Counted from the stretch's first letter, positions 1 to 7,815 are shown. The stretch: 64,000 bases of DNA from an uncultured cyanobacterium (GCA_902495705.1 CABUXT010000008.1:1-64000); one strand, 5' to 3'. A program made the numbers and translations. Notes: a model not told the origin generated them from the letters alone.

Positions 1-308
1 CAGAGTGCGAAACGAAGTGGAGTCACGTTTTATGCGACTGCGTAGATTCAGGGTCTATCCATTTGATTTTTAGTCATGCTGAACTTGTTTCAGCATCTCT
101 AATAAAACATATTATTCCTAGGCAAAACTTGTTATATTTGAGACCCTGAAACACCGAGTAGGAACAGAATATTACGTTTCGATTTCATCTCAACTTATAT
201 TCTAGTCAATTCAGGGTGACAATTAGAATAAAATCAACATTGATAGATTCTGAATAGGATAAAATCTACGTCGCTACGCTCCTTGATTTTTAATCCTTTC
301 AGAATGAC
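1..308. repeat. Mosaic of intergenic palindromic repeats
   Basis: Four repeat units lie end to end. Bases 1-68 are the 3' part of the long element seen whole at 26745-26832. Bases 73-99 are a small hairpin with arms GTCATGCTGAA and TTCAGCATCTC. Bases 140-220 start GAGACCCTGAA, end TTCAGGGTGAC, and carry a ~58-bp interior that recurs at 35202-35282 and 63353-63431. Bases 230-308 are a ~79-bp unit, ending TTCAGAATGAC, that recurs at 31915-31993 and, inverted, at 35114-35192 and 44275-44353. No ORF or transposase is associated. Confidence 0.85.
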
Positions 309-332
309 GTAAACCTCAAGACTACAGTCGAC

Positions 333-1892
333 CTACTTCACATCCAAGTTTTCAAGCTGTTTAATCTTGGTGTTGATTTCGTTCATAAGATTAATATTTT
401 CAGTTTGGCGCGCATAGCGTTGAGCCTTATGCAACAAGGTATAAGCCTTATTCAAGTTATTAAATTCTACCATAATATCAGCTGCAGCAAGATAATTTTG
501 AGCAGTCTTTAGCGGAGAATCCGCATCTGTATAGTTTTTCACTGCGTTAGAATACGATTTGAGCGCCTTTTCAGGTTCTTCAAACTTCATATACGCATTA
601 CCTGTATTTGATGCCACAAACCCTTTAATATTGTGGTTGCCGGTTTCTTGTGCAATATCGTTTGCCACATCGTAATAATTGAACGCTTCTTTGTCATACA
701 TATCAGTATAAATATTGCCCAATTTAGTCAAAGATGCTGATTGTGCAGGCAAATTCTCCGCCTCACCGGCATGAGAAACAGTGCTGAAATAGTGGTCAAT
801 TGCAGGCGTAATTTGATTTACATCATCATAAATTTGAGCCATTGAATAGTGAGCCTTGGTTTTTACATTTTCATCAGTAGACAATTGAAGCGACTGATTG
901 TAGCTTTTTAGCGCCTGTGCGATATAATCGTGGTCATCATAAATTTTGCCGACTTCGTAATAAATTTTGCCTGAAGTCTCCGTGTCATTTATTTCTAATG
1001 CTCTATTTAGTGCTTGTTCAAATGATTTGATAGCTTTTTCAGGGTCGTTTGCGTAAGCATATTTTTTCGCTTGAATAAACAATGATTTTAGCTGTTTATC
1101 TTGCGGAATCTTTGTTGAAGTTGTTTGTCCTGCAACAGAAATCGGAATTACGTTGGAATTTTCTTGAGTTGCCTGTTGCGGAACTTCTTCAACCTGCGCG
1201 GTTTCCTGTAGTTCTTCTTGACGTTTTGTCTGGCTTGTAGAACCGTCAGGGAATTTTACTAAAAATCTTTCGTTTACATTGCCTTCATCATATTTGAAGT
1301 CAATATTTTGCAAGAACAGAGCATCAACCCAGTTTTCTACAACTTTAGAATCTTTGTTTAAGGTTTCTGAAATATAGTTATCCAAAACGGTTGCAGCACT
1401 GTTCAGAGTTGTTTTAACAAGTTTAGGGTTAGCTTTTCCGCTTTGAACCTGTTTTTGGACAACTCCGAGATACCCATCGACAATTTCATTCAAATCGTCA
1501 GGTGTGCCGATTGCAATTGCCGTGTTTTTGAAATCTTTTAAAATCTGTGCGATGTTAATTTGGTTATCAAGCTTGCCTGCTTGAGTTTGCCCAATATTTT
1601 GAGCTTGGGTTGTTGCAGTTTGAGCTTGTGAATTTTGTGCAGAATTTATATTTACACCTGCATAACCTGTTTGTGCAGGCATGGAAAATTTTTGTTCATA
1701 AGCAGGTGTGTAGGTTGGAGCTTTTTGCTCTACATATTGCAAACCTTTGCTCTTTGAATTTTGTCCTGATTCTTGCTCGCGTTGTGCATTGGTGGCAGCA
1801 GATTTTTCCTCCTCATCGCGTTTTTTAACACGGTTTGGAAGGTCTTGTTTGACATAAGGTCGTTGATATATGTTATTAAGACTAAGTCCCAT
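333..1892 (-). CDS. TPR-repeat protein with long low-complexity N-terminus
   Basis: 519-residue protein with no signal peptide or membrane segment. Residues 1-110 are Q/N/S/T-rich and look disordered. Residues 110-200 form a helical block. Residues 220-260 are another Q/E-rich linker. From about 268 to 510 there are five or six tetratricopeptide repeats, recognisable by A-x3-Y/F and A-L-x2-Y/F patterns such as EKAIKSFEQAL and EKALKSYSNAV. TPR arrays bind protein partners, so a scaffold role is likely, but the partner cannot be read from sequence. A GGAGG lies about 15 nt before the ATG, a slightly long spacing. The gene stands alone between a repeat cluster and the palindrome-containing gap. 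The TPR call is firm; function is unknown. Confidence 0.8.
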   Translation of the reverse strand: MGLSLNNIYQRPYVKQDLPNRVKKRDEEEKSAATNAQREQESGQNSKSKGLQYVEQKAPTYTPAYEQKFSMPAQTGYAGVNINSAQNSQAQTATTQAQNIGQTQAGKLDNQINIAQILKDFKNTAIAIGTPDDLNEIVDGYLGVVQKQVQSGKANPKLVKTTLNSAATVLDNYISETLNKDSKVVENWVDALFLQNIDFKYDEGNVNERFLVKFPDGSTSQTKRQEELQETAQVEEVPQQATQENSNVIPISVAGQTTSTKIPQDKQLKSLFIQAKKYAYANDPEKAIKSFEQALNRALEINDTETSGKIYYEVGKIYDDHDYIAQALKSYNQSLQLSTDENVKTKAHYSMAQIYDDVNQITPAIDHYFSTVSHAGEAENLPAQSASLTKLGNIYTDMYDKEAFNYYDVANDIAQETGNHNIKGFVASNTGNAYMKFEEPEKALKSYSNAVKNYTDADSPLKTAQNYLAAADIMVEFNNLNKAYTLLHKAQRYARQTENINLMNEINTKIKQLENLDVK

Positions 1893-2120
1893 ATCTTTTT
1901 TACACTGCCTCCAAGTCTGTATCTTACCACTATATTTCTATCACAGTTTCAAGTTTTTTGGGTCATACTTTCGTATGATTTATTCCATGATATATTTAAG
2001 TCTTTTTTTGCTAATGTCAACCATGACATGCATTGTAAAATTTTATTAAGCTTAATTATAAAGTTCTGTTAATTTTCATTTTAAAACACCGAGTACGAGA
2101 AGGTTTGAGTTTGTCAACAT

Positions 2121-2148
2121 CCGTATTTTTACGTACGTAAAAATACGG
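2121..2148. promoter_or_regulatory. Perfect 28-bp palindrome (candidate operator)
   Basis: The half-site CCGTATTTTTACGT is followed immediately by its exact reverse complement, with no spacer. It sits 63 bp before the ATG of the 338-aa gene at 2212 and is the main feature of the 319-bp gap 1893-2211. A minor hairpin (TCATAC/GTATGA) lies at 1963-1978. No U-run follows either arm, so an operator or protein-binding cruciform is more likely than a terminator. No regulator gene is adjacent. Confidence 0.6.
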
Positions 2149-2211
2149 ACTGGTAGAGCAGCCAAAAATATTCCAAAATAAGAAGGAAGTAAAAGGAAAG
2201 GAGTATAGAAA

Positions 2212-3228
2212 ATGTCGAAATTAAGAAACTTTTACAACAAAATCTCAAAAAACAACAGGATTATTTCACGAGAAGATATCGGTGAAATGTCGCCTAAAGA
2301 ATTTGAGGAGATGGGAAATGCGATTAGTTACCAGATAGGTGAAATCGGTGCACCACCCAATGTAGCGTTAGCAGAAGAGGCAGATGATGTCGTATTTGTA
2401 CACGCATACATAAAAGAGGATGGCACAAAGGTCAAAGCCCATTACCGTTCCAAAGCCGGACAATGTAGCATCGAGCCGCAAAATACAACAATACAAAATG
2501 ATTCAAATATTACATTACAAGGATATGTAAGTAAAAATGATGTAGCTGACAATGAAACTCAAAAGCAGGCGCCTATCAATATATCACCTTCAACTATAGA
2601 AGATTTAGTTATAAAGGGATTGCTTTCAACAAAATGTCCACCAGCTGTACAATGGGGCATGGATACATTTATCAAATTTGGTGCAGATATAGGTATGTAC
2701 CCACAAGCTTCAAAATTTTGGGATTTAGCATCATCCGGAATTGATAAAAATACGGAATATATCAACAACAATGGTTCTGTATTTAGAGATATTGAGAGCG
2801 CAAATGTTTCTTTAGAAAAGAAATTACACATCAAACAAAAAATCAAATCACAGTTTGGCATAGATAATTGTTCAGGTATTGTTTTTCATGAAAACAGTTC
2901 TATTGCAAAAGCAGTTGAAAAATCAGAAACATTAAAAAAATTTGTGGATAAAAATAAAGATATTTTAAAAAGCGGTAGAACAATTAAAAATTCTTCTATG
3001 TCATTTTCATCTGCAGCAGATAAAGATTTATATTATGCTTTTGGGAAAGTTGATGTCTTAAATGCTAAAATAAAAAATGGCAAATTAGATATGACAATTA
3101 TTGATACCTATGATTTTAACAAAAATGATGCAAGACAAATTGTCAAAGCTGGACGATTTTTGCAAGATACCAAAAGGCTAACCCCATATTATACAGTTGT
3201 AAAAATCAGAGTACCATACCGTTTGTAA
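2212..3228 (+). CDS. Possible polymorphic-toxin-like protein (338 aa), function unproven
   Basis: 338 residues, no signal peptide. The N-terminal region (about 16-85) reads like segments I associate with phage-derived or polymorphic secreted proteins: an SREDIGEMSPKEFEEM stretch, then FVHAYIKEDGTKVKAHYRSK, where the DGT-x-V-x-x-H-x-R signature is the recognisable part. The middle (about 85-215) is unremarkable. The C-terminal ~125 residues form a separate-looking domain with an IIDTYDFNKND motif, GRFLQ and a final YYTVVKIRVPY. I cannot name a catalytic family for it. The gene lies directly upstream of tandemly duplicated 4-TM-like proteins, an arrangement typical of toxin-immunity loci, and has a perfect palindrome upstream. 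The RBS is AAAGGAG, about 9 nt before the ATG. Toxin identity is inference; it could also be a phage-remnant protein. Confidence 0.45.
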   Translation: MSKLRNFYNKISKNNRIISREDIGEMSPKEFEEMGNAISYQIGEIGAPPNVALAEEADDVVFVHAYIKEDGTKVKAHYRSKAGQCSIEPQNTTIQNDSNITLQGYVSKNDVADNETQKQAPINISPSTIEDLVIKGLLSTKCPPAVQWGMDTFIKFGADIGMYPQASKFWDLASSGIDKNTEYINNNGSVFRDIESANVSLEKKLHIKQKIKSQFGIDNCSGIVFHENSSIAKAVEKSETLKKFVDKNKDILKSGRTIKNSSMSFSSAADKDLYYAFGKVDVLNAKIKNGKLDMTIIDTYDFNKNDARQIVKAGRFLQDTKRLTPYYTVVKIRVPYRL

Positions 3229-3290
3229 ATATTTATTAAGCTGGAAATATTATTAAGCTGATTTTGAGAGGAAGGTAGTATAATTTACGT

Positions 3291-3866
3291 ATGATAAAAA
3301 CATTAAAGGGACATAAAAAATTTTGCATATTAAGCTTGTTTATTCTTTTATTAACAAGTATTGTCAATTCTTTTATGTCCTACTTCCTTTCTATTATATT
3401 AGCTTTTTTGATTCACTGTGTTATTATAGTATTTTATCTTGTTGAAATTTTTAAATTGACAATACTTGTTTTTGTATATTTGTTATTTAAAAAATCTTTT
3501 CCAAAAAATTATTTACTACACAACTTTTTTGAACTATTAGAAAACAATAATAAATTACAATATTTTGTATTGGTAACATCATTTCTGTATGAACTTCTAT
3601 ATTATATAGCTTTCCTATTCATAATAGCATTACCTACAGAAGACCCACTAGGATTTGGGTTTGTATTCGCCTATCCATTTATATTTGGAGGTCTTGTATT
3701 TTTAAGTTTTGCAGGGATAGTATTATTTTTCAGAATTAAAAATAATATAAAACCGCACTTCTCAGAACTTACTCCGACTTTATTATGGAGAAATTATAAA
3801 TTTGAAATCTTTTTATGTATAGCAATATTGATTGTGGCAAATTTATTCATCCCTTACGGATACTAA
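3291..3866 (+). CDS. Integral membrane protein, first of two tandem paralogs
   Basis: 191 residues, strongly hydrophobic, with about four to five predicted membrane spans and few conserved polar residues. It is closely related to the next gene (3936-4529). The first 15 residues, MIKTLKGHKKFCILS, are identical, and long stretches around NNKLQYF, LSFAG and the C-terminal FEIFLCIAILIVANLF match. The upstream AGGAAGGTAG provides an RBS. I recognise no family. Its position right after a possible toxin gene and its tandem amplification suggest an immunity protein protecting the inner membrane, but this rests on context only. Confidence 0.5.
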   Translation: MIKTLKGHKKFCILSLFILLLTSIVNSFMSYFLSIILAFLIHCVIIVFYLVEIFKLTILVFVYLLFKKSFPKNYLLHNFFELLENNNKLQYFVLVTSFLYELLYYIAFLFIIALPTEDPLGFGFVFAYPFIFGGLVFLSFAGIVLFFRIKNNIKPHFSELTPTLLWRNYKFEIFLCIAILIVANLFIPYGY

Positions 3867-3935
3867 TAAAGAATAGTTGTATAATTTACCAAGAGAATAT
3901 AAATAAGGAATTAAGAATAAAAATGGAGATTACGT

Positions 3936-4529
3936 ATGATAAAAACATTAAAGGGACATAAAAAATTTTGCATATTAAGCTTGTTTATTATTTTTTTAAC
4001 AAGCATTATCAATTTTTTTATCTCCTACTTCCTTCCTCTTATATTAGCTTTTTTGGTTCTGATTCACTGCTTTACTATAGCATTTTATCTTGTTGAAATT
4101 TTTAAATTGACAACACTTGTTCTTGTATATTTATTATTAAAAAAATTTTTTCCAAATAATTATTTACTACACAACATTTTTGAACCATTAGAAAACAATA
4201 ATAAATTACAATATTTTGCATTGGCAGTATCTTTTTTGTATGAACTTATATATTATATAGCTTGTCTATCCTTACTAACATCATTACCCCCAACAATTGA
4301 CCCATACGATGCTCTAGGTCTATGGGGCATATTCATAATTCCATTTGCAATTGGAGGACTTACATTTTTAAGTTTTGCAGGTTTAATATTATTTTTCAGA
4401 ATTAAAAATAATATTAAACCCCACTTATCAGAACTTACTCTGTCTATATTATGGAGAGATTATAAATTTGAAATCTTTTTATGTATAGCGATATTGATTG
4501 TGGCAAATTTATTTCTTCGTTTTCAGTAA
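3936..4529 (+). CDS. Integral membrane protein, second tandem paralog
   Basis: 197 residues with the same architecture as the preceding gene. It is a recent duplicate: identical N-terminal 15 residues, near-identical C-terminal 25 residues, and conserved DNA even in silent positions. Divergence concentrates in the loop between the later spans, where this copy has a short insertion (PPTIDPYDALG region). The RBS is TGGAG, 5-6 nt before the ATG. The duplication unit includes the leader TGGAGATTACGT just upstream, which recurs at 5036-5049 before a decayed third copy. Function unknown; an immunity-like role is inferred from context only. Confidence 0.5.
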   Translation: MIKTLKGHKKFCILSLFIIFLTSIINFFISYFLPLILAFLVLIHCFTIAFYLVEIFKLTTLVLVYLLLKKFFPNNYLLHNIFEPLENNNKLQYFALAVSFLYELIYYIACLSLLTSLPPTIDPYDALGLWGIFIIPFAIGGLTFLSFAGLILFFRIKNNIKPHLSELTLSILWRDYKFEIFLCIAILIVANLFLRFQ

Positions 4530-4545
4530 ATTTTAAGAGGTAAGA

Positions 4546-5016
4546 ATGAAAAATAAATTAAAAAATATTGCTTGTCTATTAGTTATTAATTTATTCGCAA
4601 CATCAATATTTTTCTTATATGTTTTCTATTTTATAGTAGCATATACAAATATTGGACTAATACAATCAATTTCAACTTCAATTGAAACTGAATATATAAT
4701 TCTAGTTTTACTTGTTGGAGCTCGATTCCTTGTATTACCTATAGCATATACTAAATTAGAGAACTCGCAAAAATTTGAATTGGTTTCAAAATTTATAAAA
4801 AATTTAAAACAATCACTATGGCTAAAATTGTTAATCTTAGTTCTGGCATATTTTTCTTGGGCTCTTTGGACAAAAGATAGATTTTTTAATAGGAACTTTT
4901 GGGAACAAATAACAGAATGTTGCATAATGGGTTTGTTTGGAAATTACCTCGTATTATACGCATATTGGTTTGTTGAAGATAAGTGGAAGAAAAGAAAATC
5001 CTTGTTAGCAAAATAA
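4546..5016 (+). CDS. Integral membrane protein, distinct from the upstream paralogs
   Basis: 156 residues with four predicted membrane spans (about 8-33, 48-68, 90-110, 122-145) and a basic C-terminal tail (EDKWKKRKSLLAK). It shows no clear sequence relation to the two preceding paralogs. It begins 16 nt after them with AAGAGGTAAGA as RBS, so it is almost certainly on the same transcript. A fragment of the paralogs' 5' end follows it, so this gene is sandwiched between duplicated units. Family not recognised. Confidence 0.5.
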   Translation: MKNKLKNIACLLVINLFATSIFFLYVFYFIVAYTNIGLIQSISTSIETEYIILVLLVGARFLVLPIAYTKLENSQKFELVSKFIKNLKQSLWLKLLILVLAYFSWALWTKDRFFNRNFWEQITECCIMGLFGNYLVLYAYWFVEDKWKKRKSLLAK

Positions 5017-5049
5017 ATTTATTAAAATAATTTAGATGGAGATTTACGT

Positions 5050-5088
5050 ATGATAAAAACATTAAAGGAACATAAAAAATATTTTTAA
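5050..5088 (+). pseudogene. Decayed third copy of the tandem membrane-protein gene (5' end only)
   Basis: An ATG with the same leader (TGGAGATTTACGT) as the 3936 gene opens a 12-codon frame, MIKTLKEHKKYF then TAA. It matches the first 12 residues of the two membrane-protein paralogs (MIKTLKGHKKFC), with a G-to-E change. Beyond it nothing of the parent gene remains. This is the stump of a third duplicate whose body has been deleted, evidence that the array expands and contracts. It is unlikely to be a functional peptide. Confidence 0.75.
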
Positions 5089-5165
5089 CAAATGTAAATA
5101 ATTTGACAAAATATCATGACAAACCTGTTTGATTAATTTATCATCATCATATATTCGGAGGAAGA

Positions 5166-5672
5166 ATGTTAAACGAAATGGTAGAAAATAAATCAAATTT
5201 TGACTTAACCTCAAAAAGCACATTCTCCAGTGAGAGCGATACTTTTACATCTCGTTCGATTGCTGCATTACTTGCAAAAAATAATGTACCTTCATCTCAC
5301 AAAAGAATTGCTGACAACTATCTTATTATTAAAAAAGTTTTTAAATTTCAGGCATGTATGAGCCGAATTTCTAATGTAGAAAAATCATTGTTGGAAAAAT
5401 ATGATTTTAATATTTTGGAATTTACAACAATGAAACAAATGTATAATGAATTGGGACTATTACAAAAATGGTCTCTATCTGAGGATGCAAATCTTAGGGA
5501 TGTGGCTGATAATATTTTACTTATCAGAGTTAAGGAATTGAAGTTTTTGGAAGCTAGCCGTTATGCTTCAATTTCTAATGAAATCTATAATGGCTACAAA
5601 GCTTTGGAACAATATTTGAAAGAAATAAGCAAGTTCCAAACTGTTCAAACTCTTAGAACTTTGAACTTTTAA
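5166..5672 (+). CDS. Unrecognised helical cytoplasmic protein (168 aa)
   Basis: 168 residues with no signal peptide or membrane span. The first ~35 residues are S/T-rich; the rest is predicted helical. A strong RBS (GGAGGAAG) directly precedes the ATG, and the gene ends just before an intrinsic terminator, so it is a genuine, independently terminated gene. The phrase KFQACMS in its middle resembles the SFQACYKS start of the kinase-like protein at 6291, which may be chance. No family recognised. Confidence 0.6.
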   Translation: MLNEMVENKSNFDLTSKSTFSSESDTFTSRSIAALLAKNNVPSSHKRIADNYLIIKKVFKFQACMSRISNVEKSLLEKYDFNILEFTTMKQMYNELGLLQKWSLSEDANLRDVADNILLIRVKELKFLEASRYASISNEIYNGYKALEQYLKEISKFQTVQTLRTLNF

Positions 5673-5703
5673 ATAATAACAATACATACGAATACACAAA
5701 TTT

Positions 5704-5728
5704 GCAGGAATATATTTCCTGCTTTTTT
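5704..5728 (+). terminator. Intrinsic terminator
   Basis: Perfect 7-bp stem GCAGGAA/TTCCTGC with a 5-nt loop, followed by six T. It ends the transcript of the 5166 gene 31 nt after its stop. Confidence 0.85.
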
Positions 5729-5835
5729 GTATGAAAAATTTTATAAATATTTCGTTATTTTACTAACAAATTTTATTTTTATGTGTTTTAATCATGTCAA
5801 TTAGTACAATTCAGAAAAAAGAAAAGGTTAGTGAA

Positions 5836-6279
5836 ATGCAAGTAAATATGAATCCATCTGCATCATTTGGTATGGCAGTAAAAGTTGACCCAAGCGCTCA
5901 AAGAGTTATCAAAGCTCAAACTACAGAATTATCAGAAAAAGCATACAACAAATTCTGGGAAGATTTTAATAATATAGTTAAAAGGCAAGAAGAAAATCCT
6001 GTAGATATTTTGGTTAGAAAATGTAAACATAGAGACGCTCTAGCTGCTGAAGTTGTTGACCATGGCGACTCTCCAATGAAAAATACAACATATACTCAAA
6101 GCACATTATTCCCTAGTGGTTTGAAATTTATGGAAAAAGCAGAGCAAAAAGCCAATAGAATCAACGACGTTAATGGTCGAATCGGAAACTACAAACCTGC
6201 AACTGAAAATGACTATAAAGCAGGGAAACTGGTTGAAGAAATAGATGTTGATGGTGAACATCTTGACTTTGAAGCATAA
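5836..6279 (+). CDS. Small unassigned protein with N-terminal SFGM motif
   Basis: 147 residues from the ATG at 5836. An in-frame ATG at 5794 has no RBS, whereas 5836 is preceded by AAAAGGTTAGTGA. The N-terminus MQVNMNPSASFGMAVKVD has the short SFGM motif that I associate with many lineage-specific Gastranaerophilales proteins. The rest is charged and predicted helical, without signal peptide or membrane span. It ends 11 nt before the kinase-like gene and may be co-transcribed with it. Function unknown. Confidence 0.55.
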   Translation: MQVNMNPSASFGMAVKVDPSAQRVIKAQTTELSEKAYNKFWEDFNNIVKRQEENPVDILVRKCKHRDALAAEVVDHGDSPMKNTTYTQSTLFPSGLKFMEKAEQKANRINDVNGRIGNYKPATENDYKAGKLVEEIDVDGEHLDFEA

Positions 6280-6290
6280 ATAAATTAAAT

Positions 6291-7187
6291 ATGATAAACA
6301 ACATTGCCCCTTCAAATAATTCAATAAGTTTTCAAGCTTGCTACAAAAGTAAATTTAGCAAGCAACTTGAAACTGCCATAAAAACTAATACTTGCGACCA
6401 AAAATTAGTCGATGAATTTTCCAAAGTTTTCCAACAGAAGAAAAATTCTAAATATAAAATCGGCGCAGGACGAAACGGCGAAGTTTTTAGAATTGATGAT
6501 TATTATGTCTTCAAAACTTACTTCAACGACCAACCAAAAGTTGGAGAAGTCAAAATCTTCCAACCAAGTATTTTTCAAACCCTAAAAACTTATTATGGCG
6601 GAATTGTTGCAAAATTTGGCAATATCGACATTATCAAAAATGTAAGTAATGATGCGAAAAAAATGTTAGAGATGGCAAGTTCTAAAAACAATGGCGAAGG
6701 GGCTTACCAGCGATGTTTAGAGGAGTTTTCAAAACTTCCGCAATCTGCAATAGATAACCTTGCACAGGATTTTAAAAAGTTAAATGAAATCCATAATTCA
6801 AGTCTAAATTATCAATTTGACACAAATAATCCGAATAATTTTATCAAAGTCGGCAAATCAATAAAGATTGTGGATGATATTGACTGGGTTCCTTGCAAAA
6901 ATCCGAATGATTTTTTGAGTTTTATTCATCCTTTTATTCAACAAGGCGGAGATGCAAATTTGAAAAAACAATTATTGAAAAAATGCATTTTAGCAAGTGA
7001 AAAATACGAATTACCGCTGGATAACGCTTTTAAATTTTTGAAATCAAAATTGGATGATATTTTTAAAAGTGTGGGCATAAAAGAAAGTTTTGAAGATTTT
7101 TATCAAAAAATGACAGCTTTGCGCAAAAATTATCCAAATCAATCTGAGCGCATGAAACTTGCAAATGAGTATATTAATTCATTATAA
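6291..7187 (+). CDS. Protein-kinase-fold-like protein
   Basis: 298 residues with no signal peptide. The arrangement of key motifs matches the protein kinase fold. A glycine-rich loop GAGRNGEVF lies at 58-66. A lysine in VFKTY (K75) matches the ATP-anchoring lysine. FDTNNPNN around 176-183 has D177 and N182 spaced as in the catalytic-loop D-x4-N. IKIVDDID follows, with D195 in place of the DFG aspartate. The lobe between these motifs is short and the C-terminal ~100 residues are helical. Substrate unknown; small effector-like or pseudokinase roles are both possible. The start MINNIAPSNNSISFQA resembles other lineage-specific N-termini. No clear RBS precedes the ATG. Confidence 0.55.
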   Translation: MINNIAPSNNSISFQACYKSKFSKQLETAIKTNTCDQKLVDEFSKVFQQKKNSKYKIGAGRNGEVFRIDDYYVFKTYFNDQPKVGEVKIFQPSIFQTLKTYYGGIVAKFGNIDIIKNVSNDAKKMLEMASSKNNGEGAYQRCLEEFSKLPQSAIDNLAQDFKKLNEIHNSSLNYQFDTNNPNNFIKVGKSIKIVDDIDWVPCKNPNDFLSFIHPFIQQGGDANLKKQLLKKCILASEKYELPLDNAFKFLKSKLDDIFKSVGIKESFEDFYQKMTALRKNYPNQSERMKLANEYINSL

Positions 7188-7242
7188 ATATGATTGAAAA
7201 ATTTTATTCTTGAACTATACTAAAAACGAAAAAGAGGTATTT

Positions 7243-7482
7243 ATGAGTGTCCAAGCAATCAGCAGTGCTACAACCCAAACCCAAAAACCAATTAAAAAAA
7301 GATTTAATTCTGTTGAAGTAACCGGTTATGGTGCACTCGGTTTAGGAATTGCAAGCGGAATTGCCGGAGCGAAAAAGAAAATCAAATTACACAGATATTT
7401 GGCTTATATCGCAGCAGGACTTGCAATAGCACACACTGCAATTATTGAATGGTACCATCATAAATATAAAAAATCAAAATAA
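7243..7482 (+). CDS. Small two-span membrane protein
   Basis: 79 residues from the ATG at 7243, chosen because GAGG lies 6-7 nt upstream; an upstream in-frame TTG (7210) has no RBS. Two hydrophobic segments (about 25-42 and 50-68) are separated by a basic GAKKKIKLHRY loop. The C-terminus is basic (HHKYKKSK). It lies 21 nt upstream of the PQ-loop-like gene and is probably co-transcribed with it. Family not recognised. Confidence 0.6.
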   Translation: MSVQAISSATTQTQKPIKKRFNSVEVTGYGALGLGIASGIAGAKKKIKLHRYLAYIAAGLAIAHTAIIEWYHHKYKKSK

Positions 7483-7503
7483 CCCCCAACAAAGGAGAAG
7501 AAA

Positions 7504-7815
7504 ATGAGCGTTTACGAAGCCGGAATGATGGTATGTTTTGGAATTAGCTGGCCGGTTGCGGCACTAAAGACTTATCAATGTAAATGTGTCCACGGTAAAA
7601 GTATCCATTTTTCAATGTTAATTTTACTTGGTTATGTTTGCGGAATTGCACATAAAGTTTTAGATAATATGGACTGGGTTTTCTGGTTATATATTATGAA
7701 TACGGCATTTTTGCTGCTCGATATGGCACTATATTGGCGATACAAGGACAACAAAGCACCTGTTACAGATGAAAAAAATGAAGTTGATATCAATGAAGAG
7801 GTTGAAATCGACTAA
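7504..7815 (+). CDS. Small PQ-loop/SemiSWEET-like membrane protein
   Basis: 103 residues with three hydrophobic spans. The pattern SWPVAALKTYQCKCVHGKSIHF followed by a second span is like PQ-loop family proteins: a Pro-containing first helix, K-x-K-S-x-x-G/K-S-I linker, then a helix starting GY-x-x-G. The third span ends in LYWRYKD before an acidic tail. SemiSWEET-type proteins dimerise to move small sugars or metabolites; the substrate here cannot be read. The RBS AAAGGAGAAG is strong. Its stop codon overlaps that of the convergent gene on the other strand. Confidence 0.6.
   Translation: MSVYEAGMMVCFGISWPVAALKTYQCKCVHGKSIHFSMLILLGYVCGIAHKVLDNMDWVFWLYIMNTAFLLLDMALYWRYKDNKAPVTDEKNEVDINEEVEID

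Noticed and set aside
5050..5088. Functional 12-residue peptide
   Set aside because: Its exact match to the start of the paralogs and the loss of everything after it make a duplication stump far more likely.
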